From assembly GCA_964036275.1 (NCBI GenBank), contig OZ038436.1, positions 2,442,214 through 2,506,213 of the forward strand: DNA of 64,000 nt, written 5' to 3'. This DNA is from Litoditis marina (taxonomy: Eukaryota > Nematoda > Chromadorea > Rhabditida > Rhabditidae). How positions within the stretch are numbered: the stretch's first letter is position 1; each line of letters begins with the position of its first letter. A model generated the notes under the pieces. That model made no database searches, was not told where the DNA came from, and saw nothing but the letters and a program-made list of their open reading frames with translations. The position numbers and the translations under genes are program-made. Below, piece after piece: positions 1 to 9,096 of the stretch.

Positions 1-59
1 GAGTAATAGCTGCATCCTGGCGGGATCACAACCCGGCTGTTCATTGTTCATGCATAGAG

Positions 60-230
60 TAGGTATGCGAAAAGATTCCGGCACCTTCATCCCATCCTGC
101 ATCTCCTCAAACATACGCTATTTCTCTGCTTTTTCCCGCCGGGAGATAAAAGACGACAAATAGTGAGGCAGAGCGAAAGACGCAGAATGGGATAAAAGTG
201 CCGCGATCTTTTAGCCTACGTACTCACCTC
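60..230. repeat. Foldback repeat, GAGACGCAGGATGGGAT family
   Basis: Imperfect palindrome of about 170 bp. One arm reads CCGGCACCTTCATCCCATCC and the other returns as GACGCAGAATGGGATAAAAG. Clear relatives lie at 39337-39482, 39848-40012, 49165-49330 and 62943-63110, with a half copy at 15395-15475. The shape is that of a non-autonomous foldback or MITE. No target duplication was identified. Confidence 0.7.
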
Positions 231-648
231 TGAGAGCGTTTTAGTTCCCCTTATGTGAATGCACTGCTCTCGAATGCTTATGTAAATACACTGCTAAATG
301 TTTGGTTTACTAATCAATCCTTTGTATTTATGTTCTAAATAATGTCCACCCGCTACCAAACTTTTGTTGAATATCCGAAAAGTTTCACAGGTGCAACAGC
401 AACTGAAGTGCTTTGAAAGTTCTTGGAAATTTTGATGTCAGATACAGTATGTTTTATGCATGTTTCAAGCAGCAGACGACGTATCATCTCAAACTGACTG
501 TTGACGAGTGAAAAGACCAGTGTCCTGACAAGGTGCGGTCGTATGCTTCACCCTGCCTATAAGTAATGGTACTTACACGAATCTGTCGATAATGGGTGAA
601 CTGAGAACAGTTTCATCAGGAACCTAAACTAAATGGCAAGAGAACAAA

Positions 649-960
649 TTTACATATTTATTCATTTACGTCGGTTCACAACCGCTAAGAGAGATATTAA
701 GTTTCTTCAAACACTCCAAAATTGTGAACGATAGCCTAAAATATTCCTCGGCAAGCTGCCAAATCTCAGTGGGATTGACCGGAACTATATGAGAGGTGTA
801 TCCTCCGCTCCACTCAGCCCTCATTCCGATCAATGCACCCCCTAGTTGTTTTTGAGAAGGAAAAGAACAAGACCTCACTAGAAGCTGCTGCTGCGAAGAT
901 CTGTGACATGTATGGCGATCAGCCTCGTAACGAAGTGAAGTGAATGAATAAATATGTAAA
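649..960. repeat. Short inverted-repeat-bounded segment
   Basis: TTTACATATTTATTCATT at about 649 returns inverted as AATGAATAAATATGTAAA at about 943, enclosing about 270 bp. The right-end motif GAAGTGAATGAATAAAT recurs at about 16153. The enclosed minus-strand open frame (666-878) has no recognisable domain or splice context and is not called as a gene. Confidence 0.4.
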
Positions 961-1776
961 ACATGTAATATGTTGTTTGATCTCTAGAATAATATGGTAC
1001 AGGTGTCGCCGGCGATCTATAAACATTATATATTTATACAACATTGTATGAGTCTATACGTCTACAAGTCTATCAACTTTATATATTTATACAACATTGT
1101 ATGAGTCAAACATTACTCGACTAAATTCGAATAAATAAGTACATTATTTCCAATTCTATTCCGTTTCGAACAGTCCCAATGAATACCAGTGCGTTTTCTA
1201 CGATTGTTCAGCCAAACAAGTGTAGCTGGATGTTACAACCTCTAGTCATATATGGCATTGTTTCGAAGTCTGTGATCGCACAAGAACAAGAGCTCACAAG
1301 AAGCTGTTGCTACGAAGATCTGTGACATGTACAGTGCAACTCAACATAATCAAAAAGCAGTTGAAGAAGAGAGCTTAGGGCCTCCTCATACTTTCTATAG
1401 AAGCAAAGTATAGGTATCGATCGTGTGTACGTAAGTATCGCACACACTCAATGATCATATTTGGCTCTATGTATCGGCCACCTACAGAAAAGTGTGAAGA
1501 GGCCCTTTACGGAATAAAGACAATTTACTTCTTCTCTAGCAAATCAGAAACAGTGGATGTATAGATTATTCAGGAGAAAATTTTCATGTTCACGAGATCG
1601 GTAGGGTTCGATCGAAGATGTTTATTGCCAAATCGACGCTTTGAAAAGAGATAGTGCTCTCAACTCTGTTGATGGATAATTGTAAGCGTACTGTACATTT
1701 TTCAGAGTTTGCTGACCGTTCGAAGTAGGTACATATACCATACATTGTATTGCAGTGTGCAGATTAGAACTACAAT

Positions 1777-1893
1777 CTTGAAGCAGGAAGATTACGTGGA
1801 CCAATCCCGTGCAACGGTTCTTTAAACTGCTAATAAAAAATGTATTGCAGTTTGAAGGACTGAAGCATTCGGATTGGACCACATAATGGTTCA
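1777..1893. repeat. MITE-1 foldback copy
   Basis: Diverged copy of the commonest small foldback in the window (about 115-130 bp). The family starts near GGACGATTATGTGG, passes TCCTTTAAACTGCAATAC and its complement across a short loop, and ends CCACATAATCGTCC. The almost fully self-complementary sequence suggests a DNA-transposon-derived MITE. Confidence 0.7.
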
Positions 1894-2565
1894 ATGATAG
1901 AATAATCTTCAAAAGAAACCGTGACGAATACTTTTATCTATTGCGCGTTTTATATTTATGTTTTAAAAAGATACATGCGCGATGAGATCGGTGTGTTGAG
2001 AGGATAAGACTATTTAACCAGGGGGAGAAACATTTCAGTGATGAAAAACGCTCGCTGTTTCTACTCTCGATATAAGACGCCGAACTTCAAACTTTTCACA
2101 AAATTCGGCTTTTTCACAGATTTACAACACTTTCTGTGAAACAAATATAGAGGCTACAATTCAAGAGGAAAACCCGATTCGAGGCTTTTCTTCAGATTTT
2201 CTATGAGGACAGCGTGTTTGGTACTCATAGAGAATAGCAATTGAAATTATCAATAAGAGACACTCATATGGAAAATTCGTATTGAAATTTTCCATTATGA
2301 ATAATTTCAATTCATGGGTTCATAGGTTCTTAGGTTCGGTTCATAGGTTCTTAGGTTCATGCTTGTTTTGTGCCCTCCCTAGAGAACGTGTTTGGTCTGA
2401 AAAAAGGCCTAAAATGAAAAGTGAGATTTAATGTTTCCCAAAATAAAAACAAGTTTGTAGAAATTTGAAAGTTAGTCTTCAAAGACTTTAAAGAAGAGAG
2501 AAGAGTTAACATCTTTCACATGGAGGCCCGGTAATCGGAAAAAAAGTTGGCGGTGAAGCCTATAT

Positions 2566-3151
2566 TAGGGTTGTTAAAGTCGAACTCGAAACTCGACTCG
2601 AAAAAACTCGAAAATTTTCGAGTTGAGTCGAACTCGAAACTCGAAAACTCGAAATTTCTCAAAACTCGAAAACTCGAAATTTTCCAAAAACGCGAAAACT
2701 CGAAAACTCGAAAACTCGAAATTTTCCAAAATTCGAAAACTCGAAAACTCGAAAACTCGAAATTTCCCAAAACTCGAAAACTCGAAAACTCGAAAACTCG
2801 AAATTTCGAACGCGAAAACTCGAAAATCAAAATTTCGGACTCGAAAAATGTCTCTTTTGGGTCCAAAAACACTCAAAACTCGACTCGACTCGAAAAAACT
2901 CGTAAATTTTCGAGTTGAGTCGAACTCGAAACTCGAAAACTCGAAATTTCCCAAAACTCAAAAACTCGAAAACTCGAAAACTCGAAATTTTTCAAAACTC
3001 GAAAACTCGAAATTTTTCAAAACTGGAAAACTCGATAACTCGAAAACTCGAAATTTCCCAAAATTCGAAAACTCGAAAACTCGAAATTTCCCAAAACTCG
3101 AAAACTCGAAAACTCGAAAACTCGAAATTTTGAACTCGATTAACAACCCTA
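2566..3151. mobile_element. hAT-like non-autonomous element with internal ACTCGAAA tandem repeat
   Basis: The element starts TAGGGTTGTTAA and ends TTAACAACCCTA, and is flanked by an exact 8-bp duplication GCCTATAT (2558-2565 and 3152-3159). An 8-bp duplication with TAGGG-type termini is the hallmark of hAT transposons. The interior is a degenerate tandem array of an ACTCGAAA-like unit mixed with AATTTCCCAAA and AATTTTTCAAA spacers. No transposase is encoded. A second copy with its own 8-bp duplication lies at 17244-17592 and a truncated relative at 27952-28084. Confidence 0.85.
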
Positions 3152-3189
3152 GCCTATATCTAACCGTATTTATTGGCAACCTTGCCGGT

Positions 3190-3335
3190 TCTTGGTAACA
3201 CCTCTTTTAGTTTACTTTAGTAGGTAGCCGACAGTAACCGAAGCTAAACGGGTAACTAACTTGTGTTTCTCTTGCCGATAGTTTGAACGGTAACCGGAAT
3301 TTGGTTTCAGGTTACCTACCGGTTACCACCCGCGA
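3190..3335. repeat. Degenerate GGTAACC palindrome
   Basis: Contains repeated GGTAAC/GTTACC blocks (AACGGTAACCGGAATTTGG, CAGGTTACCTACCGGTTACC) matching the better preserved palindromes at 17924-18196, 34235-34504 and 62668-62940. Other decayed relatives are at about 15240-15395 and 16255-16330. Confidence 0.5.
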
Positions 3336-3486
3336 GTTTTGAACTAGTACTTTACTTTTCTCAATACATTTGTTAGTCTGTCGCCGAACGATTACAAACT
3401 AGAAGATCTATCAGGACCCACACTGATATTTTTCCGTGTTTCATCGTGTATAGATAAGGAAAAAAAAACACCTTTGATCTATGAAG

Positions 3487-3726
3487 AAATTGCATTTTTC
3501 GCGACAAGCGCGAGTTTGGCAAAACTCCAGAAAGGGCCTGACACGCAGGCAAGGCCAGTAAGGTCTCATAGCGATTAGGAGGTACAGTATATTAGGAGAA
3601 GAGAAATATTTAGGTAGATTTTCTTAATATTTTCTGGGCATTCCGGTGTTTTTCATCGTAGTACTTGGTGAGTTTGTTTATTTCTTCTCTAGTTATTGTT
3701 GGTTTTACGTTTGGAGTGTTGGAGGG
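3487..3726 (+). repeat. Split direct repeat A1 (left terminus)
   Basis: 240-bp left terminal repeat, starting AAATTGCATTTTTCGCG and ending TTGGAGTGTTGGAGGG. It matches A2 (7185-7424) except for A versus G at 3616/7314. It probably contains the element's promoter and transcript start, since it is the only sequence upstream of gag. I can point to no specific promoter motif. Confidence 0.93.
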
Positions 3727-3948
3727 ATTCTTTTCGCTTGTCTAAGAAAATTTTTCTCATCAAGGGGCCAAGGCCTACCAAATTTTAGGAAGGTAAGTTT
3801 TTTCGTAGTATCAAACTTTTGCAGTCGGGGGGCTGAGGCCTGTCAAAGTCTTTCACACGCTTCGAACAAGCGGTGGTGGTTTCGCGTCGAACACGCGGGT
3901 CTCGGAGGAATCGAGGACTCTAAAAGCAGTATTTGCAGGCTTCTGTGG

Positions 3949-5056
3949 ATGTCTAACAACCAAGAGCAGCCCGAGCAGCCAGAAAACTCGTCTACGCCAG
4001 CTAGAAACAACTTGGTCGCGGCTCTCGTAGAACAAGTTCTCCAGGGAGTACAAGGTCGTCTTCGTACAGAGGGGCAGGAAGGGCCGCAGGCTCCAGCAGA
4101 GCAGCCAGAGCAAGCCGCGCCGCCAGCTCCGTTACCGATCGCTCGACCAGCGCTCCAGGAAGTACCATCCCTGAGGAACGCTAACTACCAGTGAGTTCGG
4201 GAATTACGATCAGCTTGCATTACCAGTAGTTAGTAAATACTGTTAATTGTTATTCGCAGTCCGTGCCGGTAGGTAAGTAGTCAGCAGTTGTTCTTAGTTG
4301 TCATTCGGTAAAACAGGAGTGGTAGTAATTTCATTTTACTCAATTCATTCAGAGCGCAAGTCGTCTTTGCCACCCGCATCATCGACTTGCTCAGAGACCA
4401 AGCAGTCCCCGCCTGCCCTCTGGTAGAAAGGGCCCTAGTTCTCTTGCGTCGACGTGTCGCCGCATTAGTGGCAGCAGATTCTGACTTCGGTGTCTTTCTC
4501 GAATATGAGAAGTTTGAGAAGTCGGAAGGCGTGGAGTGTGAGTTTTCAATACACATCTGGTTTCTGTTCTGTCTTTAATTTACTTGCGTGTTTTTCGAGT
4601 GTGACTGTGTTGGGTAAAATATTGAGACTAGGTGAGGTTTTCGCAGAGGTAATCAAAGGTAAGTTCTTTGTTATCAAAGGTTATCGCTGTGTACACCAGT
4701 CTTATAGTGGCCTCGTTTCAGCCCTGGTGGACGACGAGTTCGCAGTTGTGTTACGGGAGAGGGCCAAAGCAGCAGCAGCTGAAAGAAAGTCTTCATCAAG
4801 GAAACACGATCATGGCCCTGCAGCCAAACGACCGCGCTTTGGTGCACAGCAGAGCGTTAGCTGTGCTCATGGAGGAGGGGCTGTTGCCCAGCTGCCCCCC
4901 TTCCCGTTCGCTGGACCATTCCAGTTCCCAACCTTCGGATCGGGAGGTTTCCCTCCTGGCGCAGCCAGCTTCCAGCCCACATCATCGGGAAACTGCTATG
5001 TCTGCGGCCAGCCTGGTCACAGAGCCCGCTCCTGCCCCAACGCCAAGCGCCAATGA
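3949..5056 (+). CDS. gag: Gag-like protein of the PAT element, three exons, CCHC zinc knuckle
   Basis: Exons 3949-4190, 4353-4537 and 4722-5056 give 762 nt, a protein of 253 residues. Both introns start GTGAGT and end in CAG; splice phases join cleanly (phase 2, then phase 1) and remove in-frame stops. The N-terminal part is rich in Q, E, P and A (starting MSNNQEQPEQPE). The middle has a helical VVFATRIIDLL segment. The C terminus has a retroviral-type zinc knuckle CYVCGQPGHRARSCP (C-x2-C-x4-H-x4-C) just before the stop, consistent with nucleic-acid binding by a capsid/nucleocapsid protein. The ATG at 3949 was chosen because it is the first in a frame that splices well; an upstream extension in frame from about 3646 overlaps A1 and looks non-coding. 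The zinc knuckle region overlaps the start of pol in another frame. Confidence 0.8.
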
Positions 5057-6977
5057 GGGCACAGTACCAGGTTCGTTGTCTCGTAATTGTTTGTTCTGGG
5101 AGTCACTTGACCCACCAGTTGCTGTTTTGAATTGGGTAAAGCATGGCTATCCGTTGAACTTTCTCTTCCCTCCGCCAAGTTTTCGCGGAGCTAACCACGT
5201 AGCGGGTAGCCATGTTAGTTTTGTATCATCAGAGGTCAATTCTATGTTAGAGTCTGGAGCTATTCAGCGGGTATCGGTGCAGCCAAGGGTGGTCAGTCCG
5301 CTCATGGTTGTCGATAACGGTAGAAAATTGAGGTTAGTCCTAGACCTTTCGCGACTCAATAACTTTTTGGTTAAGGAAAAGATCAAGTTTGAAGACCTGT
5401 CTAAGGTCAAACAGGTACTTCCCGTGCCAGGTTTTGCCACTACACTAGACTTCAAATCGGGCTATTTTCATTTGTCTATAGCATCCCAGGATCAAACGTA
5501 CTTAGGTTTCGAGTGGGAGGGGGCTTTCTTTGTGTATAAGGTTATGCCTTTCGGCCTGTCCTCGGCTCCCTTCGCGTTCACAAAGCTGTTTAAGCCATTG
5601 ATCGCTAGGTGGAGAGGGCAGGGCATAGGGATGGCCTTGTACCTGGACGACCTCATTGTGTTTGCGGGGTCGGCAGATGAAACCTCTCAAGCTACCCACA
5701 AGGTCCTCCAGGACCTTGGAGCAGCAGGGGTCGTCTTGGCGAACGAAAAATGTTCGCTGACTCCATCTCAGGTGATTTCGTGGCTGGGCTTCGTTATCGA
5801 CTTGAAGGTGGGGAGGTTTCATGTGTCGGCCGCAAGGCTATCAAAAGCGTTACTTTGGCTATCAAGGTTGACGGCGGACCCTCAGCCATCTGTCAAAATG
5901 CGACAGAAGGTGATGGGCCACCTCAACTCTATGTGGTTAGTGTTCGGGCATGATATCACGTTGAGGTCCAGGGCTATAATGAAGATAGTTGCAGATGCCA
6001 CCTCAGCTCAGCTCCCATCGTCTTTCCGGTTTCCGCTTCTTCAGTCGGAGAGAGATGCGATCGCATATTGGCAGTTCCACCTACCAAGTTCTAAGCAGTG
6101 GCTACGAGAACCGGTTTCCTCACAAGGTAAGTGTTTCTCTATATGGACAGACGCTTCGGCGGTAGCATTAGGGGGAGTAGTCAAGTCCGAACAGGGCGAG
6201 CTGCTGCATACTCTAGCTTTCAACCTATCTCTGGTAGACCAGGCCAAGTCAAGTACGTTTCGCGAGTTACTAGCCGTTTGGAGGGTACTAGAGGCGATTA
6301 GGAATCTGTTAAAGGATTCGGTAGTTCTTTTGAGAGTTGATAACTTGCCGGCAGTATCGATTTTGAGAAAAGGTAGTTTTGTGGCGGAACTCAATGAGTT
6401 GTCTCTACTAGTGAATGATCTGATGTCAGAGCTGAGTTGTTCTTTGTATGTTGACTGGGTGCCTAGGGATATGAAAGAGGAGGCTGATGCAGCCTCTAGA
6501 TTGATTGATTTTGACGATTGGGGAATACAAAATTGGGTATTCAACATAATTGTCAATAAATGGGGTCACCCAGTCATAGACGCATTCGCAGATGAGTCTA
6601 ACAGAACGTGTTTCAGGTTCTGTTCTCGGGCCTTCAGCTCAGCAGCCGGCTTCGAGGGAAGCGCATTCGCCTCAAGCGCAGCCTGGACGTCAGCTGGTGC
6701 ATGGTGGGTACCTCCGATATCTTGTATTCCGGCCACGTTAGCCTTTATTAGGAGGTTCAAGTCTAAGGGGATTCTGGGGATACCTCTATGGCCTTCCCAC
6801 CCATTCTACCAATTATTTCGCTCAGAGGGGGGGGGGGGGGGGTGGATTTCCGAAATTCGGGACGTTCACATCTTCCCACGGGGGGAACGTGTGTTTCGAC
6901 CAACTCAGTCCATTCACGATGGCCCGTTCTCAAGCGAATACTCTCAGTCGGATTTTGGGTTTTTCCTATTCGGTTAG
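4812..6977 (+). CDS. pol: Pol: reverse transcriptase, RNase H and methyltransferase-like domain of the PAT element
   Basis: Open frame of 721 codons from the ATG at 4812; the frame itself is open from about 4668. The reverse transcriptase has LVLDLSRLNNFL (motif A side), TTLDFKSGYFHLSI, VMPFGLSSAPFAFTKLFK and the catalytic YLDD at about residue 277. RNase H follows with FSIWTDASAVALGG, STFRELLAVWRVLE, VDNLPAVSILRKG and VPRDMKEEADAASR. After that VIDAFADESNRTC and WWVPPISCIPATLAF resemble the Dam-methyltransferase-like region of DIRS elements. There is no aspartic protease or DDE integrase, as expected for the DIRS order. The N terminus overlaps gag exon 3 in the +1 frame, so expression may need alternative splicing, frameshifting or re-initiation. 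A run of 16 G at 6827-6842 probably disrupts the last 45 or so codons. Confidence 0.93.
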   Translation: MALQPNDRALVHSRALAVLMEEGLLPSCPPSRSLDHSSSQPSDREVSLLAQPASSPHHRETAMSAASLVTEPAPAPTPSANEGTVPGSLSRNCLFWESLDPPVAVLNWVKHGYPLNFLFPPPSFRGANHVAGSHVSFVSSEVNSMLESGAIQRVSVQPRVVSPLMVVDNGRKLRLVLDLSRLNNFLVKEKIKFEDLSKVKQVLPVPGFATTLDFKSGYFHLSIASQDQTYLGFEWEGAFFVYKVMPFGLSSAPFAFTKLFKPLIARWRGQGIGMALYLDDLIVFAGSADETSQATHKVLQDLGAAGVVLANEKCSLTPSQVISWLGFVIDLKVGRFHVSAARLSKALLWLSRLTADPQPSVKMRQKVMGHLNSMWLVFGHDITLRSRAIMKIVADATSAQLPSSFRFPLLQSERDAIAYWQFHLPSSKQWLREPVSSQGKCFSIWTDASAVALGGVVKSEQGELLHTLAFNLSLVDQAKSSTFRELLAVWRVLEAIRNLLKDSVVLLRVDNLPAVSILRKGSFVAELNELSLLVNDLMSELSCSLYVDWVPRDMKEEADAASRLIDFDDWGIQNWVFNIIVNKWGHPVIDAFADESNRTCFRFCSRAFSSAAGFEGSAFASSAAWTSAGAWWVPPISCIPATLAFIRRFKSKGILGIPLWPSHPFYQLFRSEGGGGGWISEIRDVHIFPRGERVFRPTQSIHDGPFSSEYSQSDFGFFLFG

Positions 6978-7017
6978 GTAATCGCAGCTACCCCTCTCCC
7001 AAGAGCTAACCGGTATC

Positions 7018-7424
7018 CCGTTCTATCGTTTTTGTTTTGTAATAAACTTTATATATTAGTTGTGTTTGTTTTTGCCTAGCCGTAGGGTCACGGCCTGCTG
7101 ATATTTTTGACAAACTGGTAGCGAGGAGCGGAAAATGTGTTTGTCCCGACGAGAAGTTCGTGTAGAGAACGCTCGAGGAGGGTCAAATTGCATTTTTCGC
7201 GACAAGCGCGAGTTTGGCAAAACTCCAGAAAGGGCCTGACACGCAGGCAAGGCCAGTAAGGTCTCATAGCGATTAGGAGGTACAGTATATTAGGAGAAGA
7301 GAAATATTTAGGTGGATTTTCTTAATATTTTCTGGGCATTCCGGTGTTTTTCATCGTAGTACTTGGTGAGTTTGTTTATTTCTTCTCTAGTTATTGTTGG
7401 TTTTACGTTTGGAGTGTTGGAGGG
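7018..7424 (+). repeat. Internal B1-A2 junction repeat
   Basis: B1 (7018-7187) runs directly into A2 (7185-7424) through the shared AAA at 7185-7187. B1 carries AATAAA at 7041-7046, equivalent to 8950-8955 in B2. The junction reproduces the sequence expected if the right end (B2) and left end (A1) of a linear copy were joined. In DIRS-order models this internal copy is the template used to complete the termini during replication. A2 also supplies the likely 5' leader for the downstream recombinase gene. Confidence 0.93.
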
Positions 7425-7504
7425 CCTTCCCACCCACCCGTCTCGTGAAGAGAGTTGTGCAACAGGTGCATTCTTTTTCTGTTTTAGCCAAGTTCAACGG
7501 TCAA

Positions 7505-8737
7505 ATGTCCACTCTGAGGGCGTTGGCAGGCCACTCGGGGTTGGAGCGAGAGCTGGAAACCTCACAGCGGCTGTTGGGGAACACGCTGGCGAGGTCTACG
7601 AGGGAGACGTATGAAGCTGCTTGGAATCGGTTCGTCGCCTGGTCACGGGAATTCGAGCTGGACCAAGACCCACCGTCGTTCGCACTGTATCTGGGTGAGC
7701 ATATGTTGTTCTATTTGAAGACATGGTTGTATGGGTCGATGTCTACATGAAATTCAATATCGTTTGTCTGTTAGTTAGATACTCCGCTTTGTGTGCCGCG
7801 AGCTCATGTCGCCGCATGGAGTTTAACTAGGAATCCAGATAAGACGCCTGGACTTTATCATGGTTATTTTGCAGCTCGTTTGGCAGAAGGGAAGAGCGCG
7901 GCTCTGCTGGCGGGTACCTTGTCGGCTTATCACTTTCACAAAAGTGATGTGTTTGAGAAGCACCCGAAGTGGCAGGAGCTGTGCTTCGCCCTAGTCCACG
8001 GCCATCGGAGAAGCTCTTCAGTCGGTTCTACGAAGGTAGCGTCCCAGGCGGAGGCTGAGCAGCTCGTGGAAGTAGCCGCAAGGTTCCCGGCCTGGTCAGT
8101 CGAACGCAGAGCAAGGGCGGTTCGGCTGGTGTCGTTACTCTACGGCGGCCTTCTCCGAGTGAGCGAATCAGTCGCCGTCACGTGGGAAGACTGTACAGTG
8201 GTGGATCAGGAGGTCGCATTGACCATTCAGGTGAGCAATTTAGCGTCGTAGGAAGTACTCCCCGTTTTCTTGACGTTTGCAACCAGTCTTTGGCTATGTT
8301 AAACTCTCAAGCTAGTGGTCACAAAAAGGTAAGTTTTTGGTACCAATGTCGCTAGTCAGGGTCGATAGTTGTACGTCTATATTATTCAGAAGTCGAAGAC
8401 GGACCAGTCGGGGGCAGGCGCCAGGGTAGCTTTCAAGCTACCTCGGTCAGTCCTTCCAGCCTGGAAGCCGTCATCCGGCCGCATCCTGCCATCATCGGAC
8501 GGGTCGGCATGGTCAACAGGAGCAGCCAACTCCGAGTTACGTCGGCTCTGCAAGGAAGCCGGGGTCCGCCGGCTGTCAGCACACGCCTTCCGAAGGGGAG
8601 GGGCAACGTCGGTAGCTGCGAAGGGAGTGCAGCCTCAGGTCCTACTGGCATTGGGCAGATGGAAGTCGGCCCAATCTACACTGCCGTACATCCGTCCGTC
8701 CGTTTCCACTCTGGCTAACAGCTCAGCCTGGGCTTAG
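7505..8737 (+). CDS. Tyrosine recombinase of the PAT element, three exons
   Basis: Exons 7505-7694, 7779-8230 and 8390-8737 give 990 nt, 329 residues. Introns of 84 bp (GTGAGC..TTAG) and 159 bp (GTGAGC..TTCAG) join in phase 1 and phase 0. The catalytic set is complete: Arg at about 190 in GGLLRVSES, Lys in QKSKTDQ right after the second splice, H-x-x-R in SAHAFRRGG (about 279 and 282), Trp in ALGRWKS (about 305) and the nucleophile Tyr in LPYIRPS (about 314). The N-terminal part has a core-binding-like helical region (ARSTRETYEAAWNRFVAWS). It would integrate the circular DNA copy. The ATG at 7505 is the first in frame after the A2 repeat; a nearby acceptor-like TTTTAG (7484-7489) could shape the 5' leader. 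Confidence 0.9.
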
Positions 8738-8926
8738 TTCTCGTCTCTGTGTGTTGCGCTGTGGTTACCTCTTGTATAAGTTTTTGTCCTAGCCTTCCTT
8801 CTTAACGGTTTTCGTTAATCTTTTTCCAGTTGTGTGTAGCGAAGGCCCAATCGCGCTTCGGCCCCGTTGGACCTTCTCTCGTTGCTGCCACCCTGTGTTA
8901 AGCTCATCTCTCACTACGTTGTCACA

Positions 8927-9096
8927 CCGTTCTATCGTTTTTGTTTTGTAATAAACTTTATATATTAGTTGTGTTTGTTTTTGCCTAGCCGTAGGGTCAC
9001 GGCCTGCTGGTATTTTTGACAAACTGGTAGCGAGGAGCGGAAAATGTGTTTGTCCCGACGAGAAGTTCGTGTAGAGAACGCTCGAGGAGGGTCAAA
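8927..9096 (+). repeat. Split direct repeat B2 (right terminus) with poly(A) signal
   Basis: 170-bp right terminal repeat starting CCGTTCTATCGTTTTTG and ending GGAGGGTCAAA. It matches B1 (7018-7187) except for G versus A at 9010/7101. AATAAA at 8950-8955 is the likely poly(A) signal of the element transcripts. The host sequence resumes at 9097. Confidence 0.93.

Larger units (their letters stand above)
1..3486. other. Intergenic region made of repeats
   Basis: I find no convincing coding exon here. It holds a foldback element at 60-230, a short inverted-repeat pair (about 649-668 with 940-960), a 45-bp direct repeat (about 885-930 and 1287-1330, both containing GAAGATCTGTGACATGTA), a second direct repeat around ATACAACATTGTATGAGTC (1035-1053 and 1087-1105), a MITE-1 foldback at 1777-1893 and the hAT-like element at 2566-3151. 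Open frames inside the hAT-like element are by-products of its tandem repeat. Confidence 0.6.
3487..9096 (+). mobile_element. Complete PAT-like (DIRS order) tyrosine-recombinase retrotransposon with split direct repeats
   Basis: Element of 5,610 bp with layout A1 - gag - pol - B1A2 - tyrosine recombinase - B2. A1 (3487-3726) and A2 (7185-7424) are 240 bp with one visible mismatch. B1 (7018-7187) and B2 (8927-9096) are 170 bp with one visible mismatch. B1 and A2 fuse through a shared AAA, and the same AAA is present at the outer ends of A1 and B2, as expected of a circular intermediate joined by a tyrosine recombinase. There are no LTRs and no obvious target duplication, as usual for DIRS-order elements. 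Split direct repeats are known from PAT (nematode Panagrellus), kangaroo and Ngaro groups. All three reading units look nearly intact and the repeats almost identical, so the insertion is probably recent. It lies about 540 bp upstream of the F-box start codon. Confidence 0.93.

Noticed and set aside
666..878. Minus-strand open frame of 70 codons
   Set aside because: Lies inside a short inverted-repeat-bounded segment and shows no known domain.
2566..2577. Telomere-like TAGGG at element ends
   Set aside because: It is a single terminal motif repeated only at hAT-like ends, not a TTAGGC or TTAGGG array.
2566..3151. Possible CRISPR-like array
   Set aside because: Units are contiguous and degenerate with no unique spacers, and the segment is bounded by transposon ends with an 8-bp duplication.
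2516..3198. Long open frames on both strands rich in NSKTRKLE or FRVFEFSS
   Set aside because: They are translations of the ACTCGAAA tandem array in the hAT-like element, open in several frames at once.
5264..6760. Minus-strand open frames across pol
   Set aside because: Shadows of the strongly coding RT/RNase H frame.
3487..9096. LTR retrotransposon with ordinary LTRs
   Set aside because: No terminal LTR pair, no protease or DDE integrase; split direct repeats and a tyrosine recombinase instead.
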